38,345 nt of DNA from Caulobacteraceae bacterium (GTDB taxonomy: Bacteria > Pseudomonadota > Alphaproteobacteria > Caulobacterales > Caulobacteraceae). Shown piece after piece: positions 15,172-24,752 of this stretch. The stretch is taken from NCBI GenBank assembly GCA_031291645.1, contig JARLIQ010000012.1:1-38345 (forward strand), given 5' to 3'. A model generated the notes under the pieces. It did not search any database. It was given only the letters and a program-made list of their open reading frames with translations, and was not told the origin of the DNA. How positions within the stretch are numbered: position 1 is the stretch's first letter; each line of letters begins with the position of its first letter. Both the position numbers and the translations under genes were made by a program.

Positions 15172-17787
15172 TTAGTTTGAGGTCACGGTGATCCGAACCT
15201 GGCCGTTGGCGCCGGTGTACGATTGATAGCTAATGGCCGAACCACCTCCGCCGGGGGAGGTCGCATTGCCATCGCCCCCGCCGTTACCCGCGCCTCCGCC
15301 AACGCCGCCAGTCGCTCCTGCATCCCCAGATGTGTTGGTGTCGCCTCCAGATGCCGTACCACCCGCGCCGGGGCTGCTTGCGCCGACGCCGGCGCCGCTG
15401 CCGCCGTTAGCGGTCATCGTCGGCGAAGTCACTGTGGTGGAGCCTCCCGTAGTTCCAGCAGTTCCGAATTGGTTGACGGCGAGAGTTCCAGCGGTTCCAC
15501 CTGCCCCAATCGAGCCGGATAGAACGCCTGTCGGTGCGGAGGCATGCTTGGAGGCGTAACCACCTCCGCCGCCCGGGTTGCCTCGAATATACACGGTGAC
15601 TTTACTGCTGACGCCCTCTTCGGCGCCGCTGGCGCCGCCGCCTCCGCCCCAAATCTCGATTTGGAGGCCAGGCACCCCGCTCGGAACCGTATAGGACCAG
15701 GAGCCAGCCGCCGAACTCGTAAAGAGCACCGTCCCGGCCGCGTAGTTAATCGTAACCGTGACGAGCGCTGGCGAGGACGTCCCGCCGGTTCCCGTGGCGG
15801 TGTAGTAGAAGCTGTCGGAGCCAGCATAACCCGAAGTCGGGGTGTAGGTGATGGAGGTCCCGGACGCCGTGGCGGTTCCGTGGCTGGCGGCGGTCGAGAC
15901 GGTGACGTTCGTTGCGGCCCCGCCAGTGATGTTCAACGTGATGGGGTTGCTGGTTGAGTTCTCGCTGACGGTGGCGCTGACGGCGCCTGCAACGGGGGCC
16001 TGCGCGTTGACGGTGATGGTGACCTTGGCAGCTGCCGAGGTCCCGCCGGCGTTGGTCGCGGTGTAGTAGAAGCTGTCGGACCCCGAGTAGCCGCTCGTGG
16101 CTGTGTACTTGATGGTCGTGCCGCTGGCTGTGGCCGTGCCGTGGGTGGCCTGGGTCGAGACAGCAACGCTCGTGGCGGTCCCGCCGGAGAGACTCAGCGT
16201 GATGGTGTTGTTCGAGGAGCCATAAGCGACGGTGGCGCTGACGGCGCCTGCGACGGGGGCCTGAGGATTGACGGTGATCGAGACCTTGGCGGCGGCGGAT
16301 GTGCCTCCTGCATTTGTGGCGGTGTAATAGAAGCTGTCGGCGCCTGAGTAGCCGCTGGTCGGGGTGTATGTGATCGACGTGCCGGAAGCGGTTGCCGTGC
16401 CGTGGCTGGCGGCGGTCGAGACGGCGACGCTGGTGGCGGTCCCGCCGGTGAGGCTCAGGGTGATGGGGTTGGCCGAGGAGCCGTAGGCGACGGTGGCGCT
16501 GACAGCGCCGGCGACGGGCGCCTGGGGATTGACGGTGATGGAGACGGTGGCGGGCGAGGAGGTGCCGCCGGCGTTGGTCGCGGTGTAGGCGAAGCTGTCG
16601 GCGCCTGAGTAGCCGCTGGTCGGGGTGTAGGTGATCGACGTGCCGCTGGCGGTTGCCGCGCCGTGGCTGGCGGCGGTCGAGACGGCGACGCTGGTGGCGG
16701 TCCCGCCGGAGAGACTCAGCGTGATGGCGTTGTTCGAGGAGCCGTAGGCGACGGTGGCGCTGACGGCGCCGGCGACGGGCGGGCTTACGGCGCTGATGGT
16801 GACGGAGACGGTGGCGGGCGCGGATGTCCCGCCGGCGTTTGTGGCGGTGTACTGGAAGCTGTCAGAGCCTGAGTAGCCGCTGGTCGGGGTGTAGGTGATG
16901 GATGTCCCCGACGCCGTGGCGGTCCCGTGGGCGGCCTGGGTGGAGACCGCGACGCTGGCGGGGGTCCCGCCGGTGACGTTCAGGCTGATCGGGTCGCTGG
17001 TGGAGTTCTGGCCGACGGTGGCGCTGACGGCGTTTGCGACGGGCGCTTGAGGATTGACGGTGACGGAGACGGTGGCGGGCGATGAGGTCCCGCCGGTGTT
17101 GGTCGCGGTGTACTGGAAGCTGTCGGATCCGAAGTAGCCGCTGGCGGGGGTGTAGGTGATGGACGTCCCCGAGGCGGTGGCCGTCCCGTGCGAGGCCTGG
17201 GTCGAGACGGCGACGCTGGCTGGCGTTCCGCCGGTGATGTTCAGGCTGACGGGGTTGGCCGAGGAGCCATAGGCGACGGTTGTGCTGACGGGGCCGGCGA
17301 CGGGAACCTGCGCGGCGACGGTGATGGTGACCGTGGCGGCCGGGGAGGTCCCGCTGGCGTTGGTGGCGGTGTACTGGAAGCTGTCGGATCCGGCGTAGCC
17401 GCTGGTCGGGGTGTAGGTGATCGAGGTCCCCGACGCCGTGGCGGTCCCGTGGGCGGCCTGGGCGGAGACCGCGACGCTGGTGGCGCCGCCGCCGGTGATG
17501 TTCAGGCTGATGGGATCGTTGGTGGAGTTGTAGGCGACGTTGGCGCTGACGGGACCGGCGACGGGCGGGCCTGGATTGTTGACGTTGGTCGCGATCCGGT
17601 TGCCGGCGGCGTCGTAGGTGTAGGTGATCGTCAGGCCGGTGCTGTCGGTCTCGCTGATGAGCCGGCCGGCCGCATCGTAGGCGTAGGTCCGGCTGGTTGC
17701 GTCGGCGTTATGGGCCGCAAGGCCGACGAGAAGCGCCATGATGGCGGCGAGCCATTGAAGCCCCGCCACATTACCGACTTGACGCAT
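15172..17787 (-). CDS. Exported Ig-like tandem-repeat protein with YD motifs and Gly-rich C-terminus
   Basis: An 871-residue surface or secreted protein. From ATG 17787 there is a signal peptide (GLQWLAAIMALLVGLAAHNADA), then two RHS/YD motifs (TYAYDAAGRLISETDSTG and ITYTYDAAGNRIATNV, residues 34-69). From residue 75 seven repeats of about 87 residues follow, each with PVAGxVSxTV, (I/S)LN(I/L)(T/S)GGxA(T/S)SVAVS, HGTATASGTSITYTPTSGY and (G/A)DSFxYTATNxGGTS; this is the bacterial Ig-like/cadherin-like type found in adhesins. The last ~170 residues are Gly-rich (GGGGGASGAEEG, GNPGGGGGYAS, SPGGGGSAISYQ). Role inferred as adhesion or matrix. It is divergent from the large RHS gene and shares the YD motif with it, suggesting a functional pair. 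The preceding GTG 17799 is a possible alternative start. Confidence 0.85.
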   Translation of the reverse strand: MRQVGNVAGLQWLAAIMALLVGLAAHNADATSRTYAYDAAGRLISETDSTGLTITYTYDAAGNRIATNVNNPGPPVAGPVSANVAYNSTNDPISLNITGGGATSVAVSAQAAHGTATASGTSITYTPTSGYAGSDSFQYTATNASGTSPAATVTITVAAQVPVAGPVSTTVAYGSSANPVSLNITGGTPASVAVSTQASHGTATASGTSITYTPASGYFGSDSFQYTATNTGGTSSPATVSVTVNPQAPVANAVSATVGQNSTSDPISLNVTGGTPASVAVSTQAAHGTATASGTSITYTPTSGYSGSDSFQYTATNAGGTSAPATVSVTISAVSPPVAGAVSATVAYGSSNNAITLSLSGGTATSVAVSTAASHGAATASGTSITYTPTSGYSGADSFAYTATNAGGTSSPATVSITVNPQAPVAGAVSATVAYGSSANPITLSLTGGTATSVAVSTAASHGTATASGTSITYTPTSGYSGADSFYYTATNAGGTSAAAKVSITVNPQAPVAGAVSATVAYGSSNNTITLSLSGGTATSVAVSTQATHGTATASGTTIKYTATSGYSGSDSFYYTATNAGGTSAAAKVTITVNAQAPVAGAVSATVSENSTSNPITLNITGGAATNVTVSTAASHGTATASGTSITYTPTSGYAGSDSFYYTATGTGGTSSPALVTVTINYAAGTVLFTSSAAGSWSYTVPSGVPGLQIEIWGGGGGASGAEEGVSSKVTVYIRGNPGGGGGYASKHASAPTGVLSGSIGAGGTAGTLAVNQFGTAGTTGGSTTVTSPTMTANGGSGAGVGASSPGAGGTASGGDTNTSGDAGATGGVGGGAGNGGGDGNATSPGGGGSAISYQSYTGANGQVRITVTSN
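15740..17565 (-). repeat. Seven tandem ~261-bp coding repeats (Ig-like units)
   Basis: Seven head-to-tail units of about 261 bp, each encoding one Ig-like domain of the surface protein. Units 4-6 are the most alike at DNA level, suggesting recent homogenisation by recombination; units 1-3 and 7 are more diverged. Repeat number is likely to vary between strains, and short-read assembly could collapse it. Confidence 0.85.
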
Positions 17788-17841
17788 TCCGACCCCCACT
17801 CGAGCGCGATCCGATCGCGCTAAGCCACGCGGGGTATTCTA

Positions 17842-17870
17842 TTGACGGTTGATCAAGCGTTGCAATAGGT
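17842..17870 (+). promoter_or_regulatory. Possible sigma-70-type promoter for the RHS gene
   Basis: TTGACG (17842-17847) and ATAGGT (17865-17870) are separated by 17 bases, matching -35 and a weak -10 box on the + strand, about 130 bases before the RHS start codon. Position between divergent genes is suitable. The -10 match is only partial. Confidence 0.4.
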
Positions 17871-17900
17871 TTCGCTCTTAAGGCGGGTGGCGGCGGGCTC

Positions 17901-17915
17901 ATCGCACATTGCGAT
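17901..17915. promoter_or_regulatory. Palindrome in the divergent intergenic region
   Basis: ATCGCA-cat-TGCGAT is a perfect 6-bp inverted repeat with a 3-base spacer, lying just downstream of the proposed + strand promoter. Its right half overlaps TTGCGATAG (17909-17917), which nearly repeats TTGCAATAG at 17860-17868. This is compatible with an operator for a dimeric regulator of the divergent pair; no regulator is known. Confidence 0.4.
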
Positions 17916-17998
17916 AGTTGTGTGACGCCTTTGGGCGCTAGGGGTTCCTGCGCGCTGTGGCGGCCGTCCGAGTTGGGGTGTGGGTGCTGGGAGCGGTC

Positions 17999-20900
17999 AT
18001 GGGCGTGTCGTGTGGCGTAGGCCGAGCTCAACTCATCGGCGTGGTGTTGTCTCTCGTGCTTGGATGGGTGCTGGCCGGCCTGGGGCCGAGCCTGGCGATG
18101 GCGCAGAGCGCCTCGCCGGCGCCGGGCGGCCAGGTGCTGGTGGGCCAGTCTGCGACCTACGAGCAGCAGATGGCCAACATCGGGCTGAACCCGGATGGGA
18201 GCAGCCCGGCGGCGACGGCCCAGGCCCAGGCGCTGAGCGTCCAGACCCTGGCGAGTTCGAGCACCGACACCAACCCGCCCGAGGTCCAGGCCCTGGCGCG
18301 GGCACTGAAGTACGACCCGGACCTGATCTACGAGTACGTCTACAACAACATCCAGACCCTGCCGGTCTATGGCAGCCTGAAGGGCCCGCTGGGCGCGCTG
18401 ATCGACCGCAGCGGCACGGCGTTCGACCAGGCCGAGCTGATGGTCGCTCTGCTTAAGGAAGCATCGCTCTACAACAGCACAATCACCAATCCGGGCTACC
18501 AATTTGGCCAGATCTGGCTGACTCAGGCCCAGTTGTCCAACTGGCTGGGTACGGACGGCGCATACAATAGCGCGCAGGTCGCGCTCGCCGATGGTGGGTT
18601 CGCCACCGGCGGCTTCACGTCGGCCATGACCTGCGCGCCAGTCGGCTGGGCCTGGGTCCAGGTGACCATCGGCAGTACGACCTACGTGTTCGATCCGGCC
18701 GCGAAACTATCCAATCAGAACGCCACCGACCTCCAGAACCAGCCGACGTTGTGCGCCGGGACCAGCAGCCAACCGGCCAGCCACGCCTATGTGCGCACGA
18801 CCGGGATCAATCTCGCGACAGCGACCGGCTACGCCCAGGCAACCTTTTTGAGCGACGCCGAGACCGGCGCGACCCATCCCAACGCCTATGCGGTGAAGGG
18901 CCTTAACCGCACCAACGTGCGCGCCGACATGACGAGCTACTCGAACAGCCTCGTCGCGTGGATACGGGCCAACAAGCCGGCCGCCTCGACCGCGGACATT
19001 ATCGGCGGCCGAAGCATCACGCCACTGCCGATCAACCTGCACCAGCGCTGGACCAGCCTGCCTTACGCCGATGGAACCGCGACCAGCGCGTCTTCCATCG
19101 CCACCAGCTACCGGACAACGCTCAAGGTCGGCCTACAGAATTCCAACATCGTTCCGGTGACGTTCAATTCGTCGGACATCTATGGTCACCGCCTGACCGT
19201 GACGCTCGATTCCTCCGGCAAGGTCAATCTGGCGTTGGATGGAGTCACGCAGGCCTACATCTCCGGCCCGGTGACGAGCGGCACGACTGAATATGTCTCG
19301 CTGGCCATCAAGCACCCATTCGCAACCACCTTTGCGGACTACCAGCAAAGGACCTTTCCCATCGTCGCCGGGTACCCGTACCTGATCGCCAACGGCTGGG
19401 GGCCGGTGAGCCGGACGATGATCGAAAGACATCGCCAGCTCCTGCAGCAGAACCTGGCGGCGAACCCGAGCAATCCAGAGGCGGAATCGGTCGTCGGCGA
19501 GAGCCTCTCGGTCCTGGCCTATACCTGGCTGGCGCAGGTCTCACAGAACGCAAACGTGACCGGCGGCGTCGCAGGGGTGCAGATCAATACGCTCAACGCC
19601 GTGGGTTTCGCGGGCTACAAGACGATCGGGACGAGCGCGGGGCCGTTCGTCGATCTTCCAGCCGTCGGATTTAGCCTTACTCAACTCTCCAACCATCCGG
19701 CGCTGGCGAGTTCGTTGACCCCGCTCGAGGCCTCGGCGTTTTTCGCCACGCTCGGCGTCAACAGCGTGCTGGAGTCAGGAACGATCGAGCAAACCTTGCA
19801 AGGCGTCACCGCGGTGTCGACCACAAGGCTGCTGGACCGTGCCAGCCAGACGGACACCATCTACGATATCAATAACAGCACTCTGAGCGGCGATACGTCG
19901 GCCTATTGGACGAGTACGATCAAGCCGCTCTTCTCCGCGAACTACAACACCACGACCCAGGGCACGGCCGATCTAAGCAACATCGATTCTTTGGTGACGA
20001 GTTCGAACCTGCGGATCATCGCCGCGCTTGGTGGTGTGCAAACCATCAACAGCTGGGTTGGTGACGGCTATTTCCAGATCAATCAGGGAGGGACCGCCGC
20101 CGGCGCCATCATCACGGGGGGGTTGAGCGGGGGCTGGACCACCACGGGCGTGTCGATGTCGACGGTCGATCAAGCCACTATCGACGCGGCCGTAGAGTCG
20201 CTTGGAATCGACTGGACCAACGACTTATGCGCTACCGCGGGGTGCGATGTCGTGCCAGACGCCCCTGACGTGACCGATCCCGTCAATAGCGAGACCGGCG
20301 CGTTCCAGAACGATCATACGGACATGGTCGTTGGCAGCGGCGCGTTTCCATACAGCCTCAGCTTCAGCCGGCACTATGATTCCAGCAGTCGCTCCGCCAC
20401 CAGTTCCATGGGCCTCGGTTGGACGCACAACCTGACCTATAGCGCGACCGCCAGCAGCGATGGCCTGGAGGGCTTCGCTCAGGATTCGCCGATCAGCGGC
20501 GCCTCGGCGATCGCCACGGCCTATGTGCTCCAGGACATATTTGACCAGAGTAACAACGTTCAACCGCTCGATCGCATCATCGTCGGCGTGCAGGCCCAGG
20601 CTTGGCTGATGGACCAGTTGACCAACAATACGGTCAACGTGGTTCAGCCGGGAAAAATTGAGCAGTTCGTCAAGTTGGCGAATGGATCCTATAAGGAACC
20701 GTTTGGCTCATCGGCCACCTTGACCCTGACAAGCGGCCTTTATGCCTATGCTACCGAGGGTGGGACGAAGCTAAACTTCAACAGCGTCGGCAATCTGGCG
20801 AGTCTGTCCTACCTGTCCGGGCCGACGGTCACCTTCTCCTACAATAGCAGCAGCCAGCTCACGTCGGTCTCCAATGGCATGGGGCGCAGCCTGACCCTGA

Positions 20901-23900
20901 GCTATACCGGCGGGCAGGTCACCGGGGTGAGCGATGGGACGCGCTCGGTCAGCTATGCCTATGACGCCAGCGGCGATCTGACCGGGTTCACCGATGCGAC
21001 GGCCAACACGGTCACCTACAGCTATGATCTGCCCGGGCGGCTGACGCAGATCTATTATCCCTCGTTCCCGGCCAACGCTTTCGTCAGCAACACCTACGAC
21101 AGCTTCGACCACGTGATCAGCCAGGCCGACGGCGCCGGCAATGTCACGACGCTCTATTTCGCCGGCAGCCGGACCGAGATCGACGATCCGTCGGGCGCGA
21201 CACAGGTCTTCTATTTCACGACGCGCGGCAAGACGGCGACCATGATCGACGGGCTTGGCCACGTGACGACCTACGCCTACGACGGCACGGACAGGCTGAT
21301 CCAGAAGACGATGCCGGAAGGAAACAGCGTCGTGCTGGGCTACGACGACAGCGTTCCGAGCGGCGTGGTGCGATCGCAGAACGTGGTGAGCATCACCGCC
21401 AATCCAAAGCCGGGGTCGGGCCTGGCCGTGATCACCGAATCGATGACCTACGACAGCGCCTGCGCGGACAAGGTCAAGACCGCGAAGGACTTCAACGCCA
21501 ACGTCGTGACCTACGTCTATAACGCCACGACCTGCAATCTGAGCGAAATCGACCAGCCGGCCGTTGGCGGCGCGACGCCCAAGGAGACGTTCACCTACAA
21601 TGCCCGCGGTCAGGTTCTGACCAAGACCGATCCCGTGGGCAAGGTCACGCTGAATACCTACGACGCCGGCACGGAAGTGCTGTTGTCGGTCACCGACGAC
21701 AACCTCAACCAGCAGATCAAGGCCAGCTTCGGGTACGACGCGGCTGGAAACGTCATAAGCGCGACCGATCCGAACGGGAACGTGACCAGCACCACCTATG
21801 ACGGCCAGCGTCGCGTGACCCAAATCACCGGGCCCGCGTCAACGGGGGCGGTCACCAAATTCACCCTCAATCCCGACGGTCTGGTCACCGAAACCGATCG
21901 GGCGACCGGAAACGCGACCTCGCCCTGGCAGATCACTCAGGCGACCTATTCCCACACGGGCAAGAAGCTCACCGAAACGGACGCCAACGGCCACGTCACC
22001 CACTATGCCTACGACGTGCTCGACCGGCTCTCGTCGGTGACCGATGCGGTGGGCCGCACGACCAGCTTTGCCTACGATGCGCTGGGCCGGCCAACCACGA
22101 CGACCAACGCGGCGGTCCAGTCGACGCCCTTGACGGCGATCAGCTACACGCCGAACGGCAAGAAGGCGAGCTTCACCGACGCCAACAACAACACCACGAC
22201 CTACACCTACGACGGGCTCGACCGGCTGGCGCAGACGACCTATCCGTCGACCACCCGCGGCGCCGGGACATCCGATGCGTCGGACTACGAGGCGGTCACC
22301 AGCTACGACGCCAACGGCGACCCGCTGACCGTGCGGCGGCGGGACGGGACGGTGATCACGGCCGCCTACGACGTGCTGAACCGGCCGACGCAGAAGAGCT
22401 ATTCGAACGGCCAGAGCAGTGTCGTCTACGGCTATGACCTGGCCGGCCGGGTGCTGTCGGCGACCTACGGCTCGGCCAGTGGCCCCGGCGTGACCTACGT
22501 CTATGACACCGCCGGCCGGGTGAGTTCGGAGACCAGCAGCACGGCCAGCCAGAACCACACCGTCAGCTTCCAGTACGACGCCGACGGCAACCGCGTCCGC
22601 GAGACCTGGCCGGACAGCTTCTGCGTCACCTACGGCTACGACGCGCTCAACCGGATGACGAGCGTGGGCGAGAACGGGGCGACCAGCGGCGTGGGCCTGC
22701 TGGCCAGCTACAGCTACGACCCCTTGGGCGAGCGCACGGGGATCGCCCGCGGCAACGGGACCTCGACCGCCTACGGCTATGACGCAGGATCGCGGCTGAC
22801 GAGCCTGGCGCACGTCATGGCGTCCACCGACACGGCGCACAACCTGACCCTGACGTTCGGCTACACCGACGCCAACCAGCTGAACAGCCAGGCCAACGAC
22901 AACGGGGCCTACGACTGGTCGAGCGCGGTGAACGGGACGACGAGCAAGACCTTCGACGGGCTGAACCGGGATGCGACCATCGTCGCGGCCAGCGGCTACG
23001 ACGCCAGGGGCGACGTGATCAACGACGGGACGCGCACGCTCACCTACGATGCGGACAACAAGCTGGTCACGGCCAGCCTCGCCTCGGCCTCGACCAGCGC
23101 GACGCTGGGCTACGACCCGCTGGGCCGGCTGCAGGAGGACGACGCGGTCGTCGGCGGGACCTCTTCGACGACGGTGTTCGTCTACGACGGCTCGCGCCTG
23201 AGCGCCGAGTATGACGGCTCGGGCAACCTCCTGCGCCGCTATGTGCACGGGCCCGGGACCGACGAGCCGATCGTCTGGTACGAAGGCTCGGGAACCGGCG
23301 ACCGGCGCTGGCTGCACGCCAACGGCCAGGGCTCGATCATCGCCCAGTCGGACGCCACAGGGACGGTGACCCAGACCTACGCCTATGGTCCCTATGGCGA
23401 ACCCCAGGCCTGGGCCGGCTCACGCTTCGCCTACACCGGCCAGATCCAGCTGCCCGAGCTGGCCCTCTACCACTACAAGGCTCGGGTCTACGACCCCACC
23501 GCAGGGCGCTTCCTCCAGACCGACCCCATCGGGTATGAGGGCGGGGAGAACCTTTATCGGTATGCCAGCGACGATCCGACCGACCGGGCCGATCCGACGG
23601 GGAACGCGAGCGAGCTGAATTCCGCAAACGATTATCAAGACCGATCAGTAAATGGTCTCGTCACAGGACAGAATCTCGCTGCGGGCGACATTCAATATGG
23701 AGTTGGTGGGTCTGGTAGCATCACAGTAGCTCAATACCAGCAGTATGGCGGAAACGCGCTGGGTATTGGTGCCGGCGGCCTAACCATCCAACTGGATTAT
23801 TGGGGAAATGCCACCAATCCACGTTGGATACAAACTGTCTCAACTAACGACCCTAATCCTCAGTATCCAAATCTTACGACTTTCACCGACTCGAATCCGC

Positions 23901-24181
23901 CGAACGCTGCCGCGCCATATTATGGTGGTTATACCTCTGGGCCAACAAACGGAGGCAGTGGCCCATATACGTTTGCTGACCAGCCAACGCGCCCCCTGTC
24001 GGATAATGCACAGTGGACGGCACAGGTGTCGTTGGTCGGGCAAAATTCGTCCGGACAGTACTACAGTCTTGTTACGTTCCAATATGGTTTCTCAATATCT
24101 GGATCACAGATCAATCTCGCGCCCATTACCGTGACAAATCCGAATAGTGCCCAGGCTGCAGCAATTGGAAGGGCAAGGTAA
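17999..24181 (+). CDS. Large exported RHS/YD-repeat protein with variable C-terminal tip
   Basis: A 2060-residue RHS protein. I choose ATG 17999 (GGGAGCGG upstream) because a signal peptide follows (IGVVLSLVLGWVLAGLGPSLAMAQ); the frame is open from GTG 17957. Near residues 97-260 is a transglutaminase-like segment (DLIYEYVYNNIQTLPVYGSLKG ... GTAFDQAELMVALL ... WAWVQVTIGSTTYVFDPA) in which the expected catalytic Cys appears to be absent. An RHS entry region starts near 759 (DPVNSETGAFQND). YD repeats (YxYDxxGRL) run from about 970 to 1800, and the RHS core is near 1832-1869 (GRFLQTDPIGYEGGENLYRYA ... DPTGN). After DPTGN a ~190-residue tip begins with clearly lower GC and no recognisable enzyme motif. 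RHS cages typically enclose a C-terminal toxin or effector; no PAAR or T6SS domain is seen, so Sec-dependent export is inferred. Confidence 0.9.
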   Translation: MGVSCGVGRAQLIGVVLSLVLGWVLAGLGPSLAMAQSASPAPGGQVLVGQSATYEQQMANIGLNPDGSSPAATAQAQALSVQTLASSSTDTNPPEVQALARALKYDPDLIYEYVYNNIQTLPVYGSLKGPLGALIDRSGTAFDQAELMVALLKEASLYNSTITNPGYQFGQIWLTQAQLSNWLGTDGAYNSAQVALADGGFATGGFTSAMTCAPVGWAWVQVTIGSTTYVFDPAAKLSNQNATDLQNQPTLCAGTSSQPASHAYVRTTGINLATATGYAQATFLSDAETGATHPNAYAVKGLNRTNVRADMTSYSNSLVAWIRANKPAASTADIIGGRSITPLPINLHQRWTSLPYADGTATSASSIATSYRTTLKVGLQNSNIVPVTFNSSDIYGHRLTVTLDSSGKVNLALDGVTQAYISGPVTSGTTEYVSLAIKHPFATTFADYQQRTFPIVAGYPYLIANGWGPVSRTMIERHRQLLQQNLAANPSNPEAESVVGESLSVLAYTWLAQVSQNANVTGGVAGVQINTLNAVGFAGYKTIGTSAGPFVDLPAVGFSLTQLSNHPALASSLTPLEASAFFATLGVNSVLESGTIEQTLQGVTAVSTTRLLDRASQTDTIYDINNSTLSGDTSAYWTSTIKPLFSANYNTTTQGTADLSNIDSLVTSSNLRIIAALGGVQTINSWVGDGYFQINQGGTAAGAIITGGLSGGWTTTGVSMSTVDQATIDAAVESLGIDWTNDLCATAGCDVVPDAPDVTDPVNSETGAFQNDHTDMVVGSGAFPYSLSFSRHYDSSSRSATSSMGLGWTHNLTYSATASSDGLEGFAQDSPISGASAIATAYVLQDIFDQSNNVQPLDRIIVGVQAQAWLMDQLTNNTVNVVQPGKIEQFVKLANGSYKEPFGSSATLTLTSGLYAYATEGGTKLNFNSVGNLASLSYLSGPTVTFSYNSSSQLTSVSNGMGRSLTLSYTGGQVTGVSDGTRSVSYAYDASGDLTGFTDATANTVTYSYDLPGRLTQIYYPSFPANAFVSNTYDSFDHVISQADGAGNVTTLYFAGSRTEIDDPSGATQVFYFTTRGKTATMIDGLGHVTTYAYDGTDRLIQKTMPEGNSVVLGYDDSVPSGVVRSQNVVSITANPKPGSGLAVITESMTYDSACADKVKTAKDFNANVVTYVYNATTCNLSEIDQPAVGGATPKETFTYNARGQVLTKTDPVGKVTLNTYDAGTEVLLSVTDDNLNQQIKASFGYDAAGNVISATDPNGNVTSTTYDGQRRVTQITGPASTGAVTKFTLNPDGLVTETDRATGNATSPWQITQATYSHTGKKLTETDANGHVTHYAYDVLDRLSSVTDAVGRTTSFAYDALGRPTTTTNAAVQSTPLTAISYTPNGKKASFTDANNNTTTYTYDGLDRLAQTTYPSTTRGAGTSDASDYEAVTSYDANGDPLTVRRRDGTVITAAYDVLNRPTQKSYSNGQSSVVYGYDLAGRVLSATYGSASGPGVTYVYDTAGRVSSETSSTASQNHTVSFQYDADGNRVRETWPDSFCVTYGYDALNRMTSVGENGATSGVGLLASYSYDPLGERTGIARGNGTSTAYGYDAGSRLTSLAHVMASTDTAHNLTLTFGYTDANQLNSQANDNGAYDWSSAVNGTTSKTFDGLNRDATIVAASGYDARGDVINDGTRTLTYDADNKLVTASLASASTSATLGYDPLGRLQEDDAVVGGTSSTTVFVYDGSRLSAEYDGSGNLLRRYVHGPGTDEPIVWYEGSGTGDRRWLHANGQGSIIAQSDATGTVTQTYAYGPYGEPQAWAGSRFAYTGQIQLPELALYHYKARVYDPTAGRFLQTDPIGYEGGENLYRYASDDPTDRADPTGNASELNSANDYQDRSVNGLVTGQNLAAGDIQYGVGGSGSITVAQYQQYGGNALGIGAGGLTIQLDYWGNATNPRWIQTVSTNDPNPQYPNLTTFTDSNPPNAAAPYYGGYTSGPTNGGSGPYTFADQPTRPLSDNAQWTAQVSLVGQNSSGQYYSLVTFQYGFSISGSQINLAPITVTNPNSAQAAAIGRAR

Positions 24182-24628
24182 ATGACGGCCGATTTCCTTA
24201 ATTTGAGCAATTGTAAGCAACAAATGGGGCGTTGCGGATTAATAGTCATTATGGGGCTGACGTTGTTCGTCTTGCCGGTTCTAAAGGCGGGTGCCACAGA
24301 CGTGGCTGACGCGGGCCGACCTTTTCGAGGTCTTGCCTATAAGGATGCCAAATCTCATGTGCTCATTTATGTTGAGAGTGATGGGCGGCATGTCGCAGCG
24401 ATCAGCGAAAGCGGAACAATTCTCTGGAACAAGGATCCATTTGTCGATGCTAAATTGGAGCCGTATAGAAGTGCCAAACCAAAAATAGTAGGAATTGGAC
24501 CGCCACTGAAGTGGATGAAGAAGCACATGCGTCCAAACCGGCGCTATGTTGCAGTTAGCTATGACTCAACCCAATTCGGTATTGTGGACGAATATAATGG
24601 TGACTTGACCTTCCTTGGTCAGGATTGA
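24182..24628 (+). CDS. Small exported protein behind the RHS tip, candidate partner or immunity protein
   Basis: A 148-residue protein whose ATG follows the RHS stop without a gap (TAAATG), so the two are probably translationally coupled. Residues 18-36 form a hydrophobic segment (GLIVIMGLTLFVLPVLKAGA), either a signal peptide or a membrane anchor. The remainder reads like a short beta-rich domain (HVLIYVESDGRHVAAISESG ... RRYVAVSYDSTQFGIVDEYNGDLTFLG). I recognise no family. The base composition matches the low-GC RHS tip and not the RHS body, which argues that tip and small gene travel together, the usual arrangement for toxin and immunity protein. Function is inference from position only. 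Confidence 0.65.
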   Translation: MTADFLNLSNCKQQMGRCGLIVIMGLTLFVLPVLKAGATDVADAGRPFRGLAYKDAKSHVLIYVESDGRHVAAISESGTILWNKDPFVDAKLEPYRSAKPKIVGIGPPLKWMKKHMRPNRRYVAVSYDSTQFGIVDEYNGDLTFLGQD

Positions 24629-24752
24629 GGCTTCAAAATATTATCGCCGGGGCTTGTTATACTACATTTTCCGTTGTTCAGTCTGGATGGACGCCTCGGG
24701 ATAGTAACTACCCGAAGATTTTCCAAACGACGATCAACAGCGGGAGCGGGCG

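Noticed and set aside
15740-17565. Regularly spaced repeats as a possible CRISPR array
   Set aside because: Units are 261 bp, contiguous and in frame within one exported protein; no spacers or cas genes.
20771-23317. Two long - strand open frames inside the RHS gene
   Set aside because: They mirror the YD repeats in another frame, show no family motif and no start signals.
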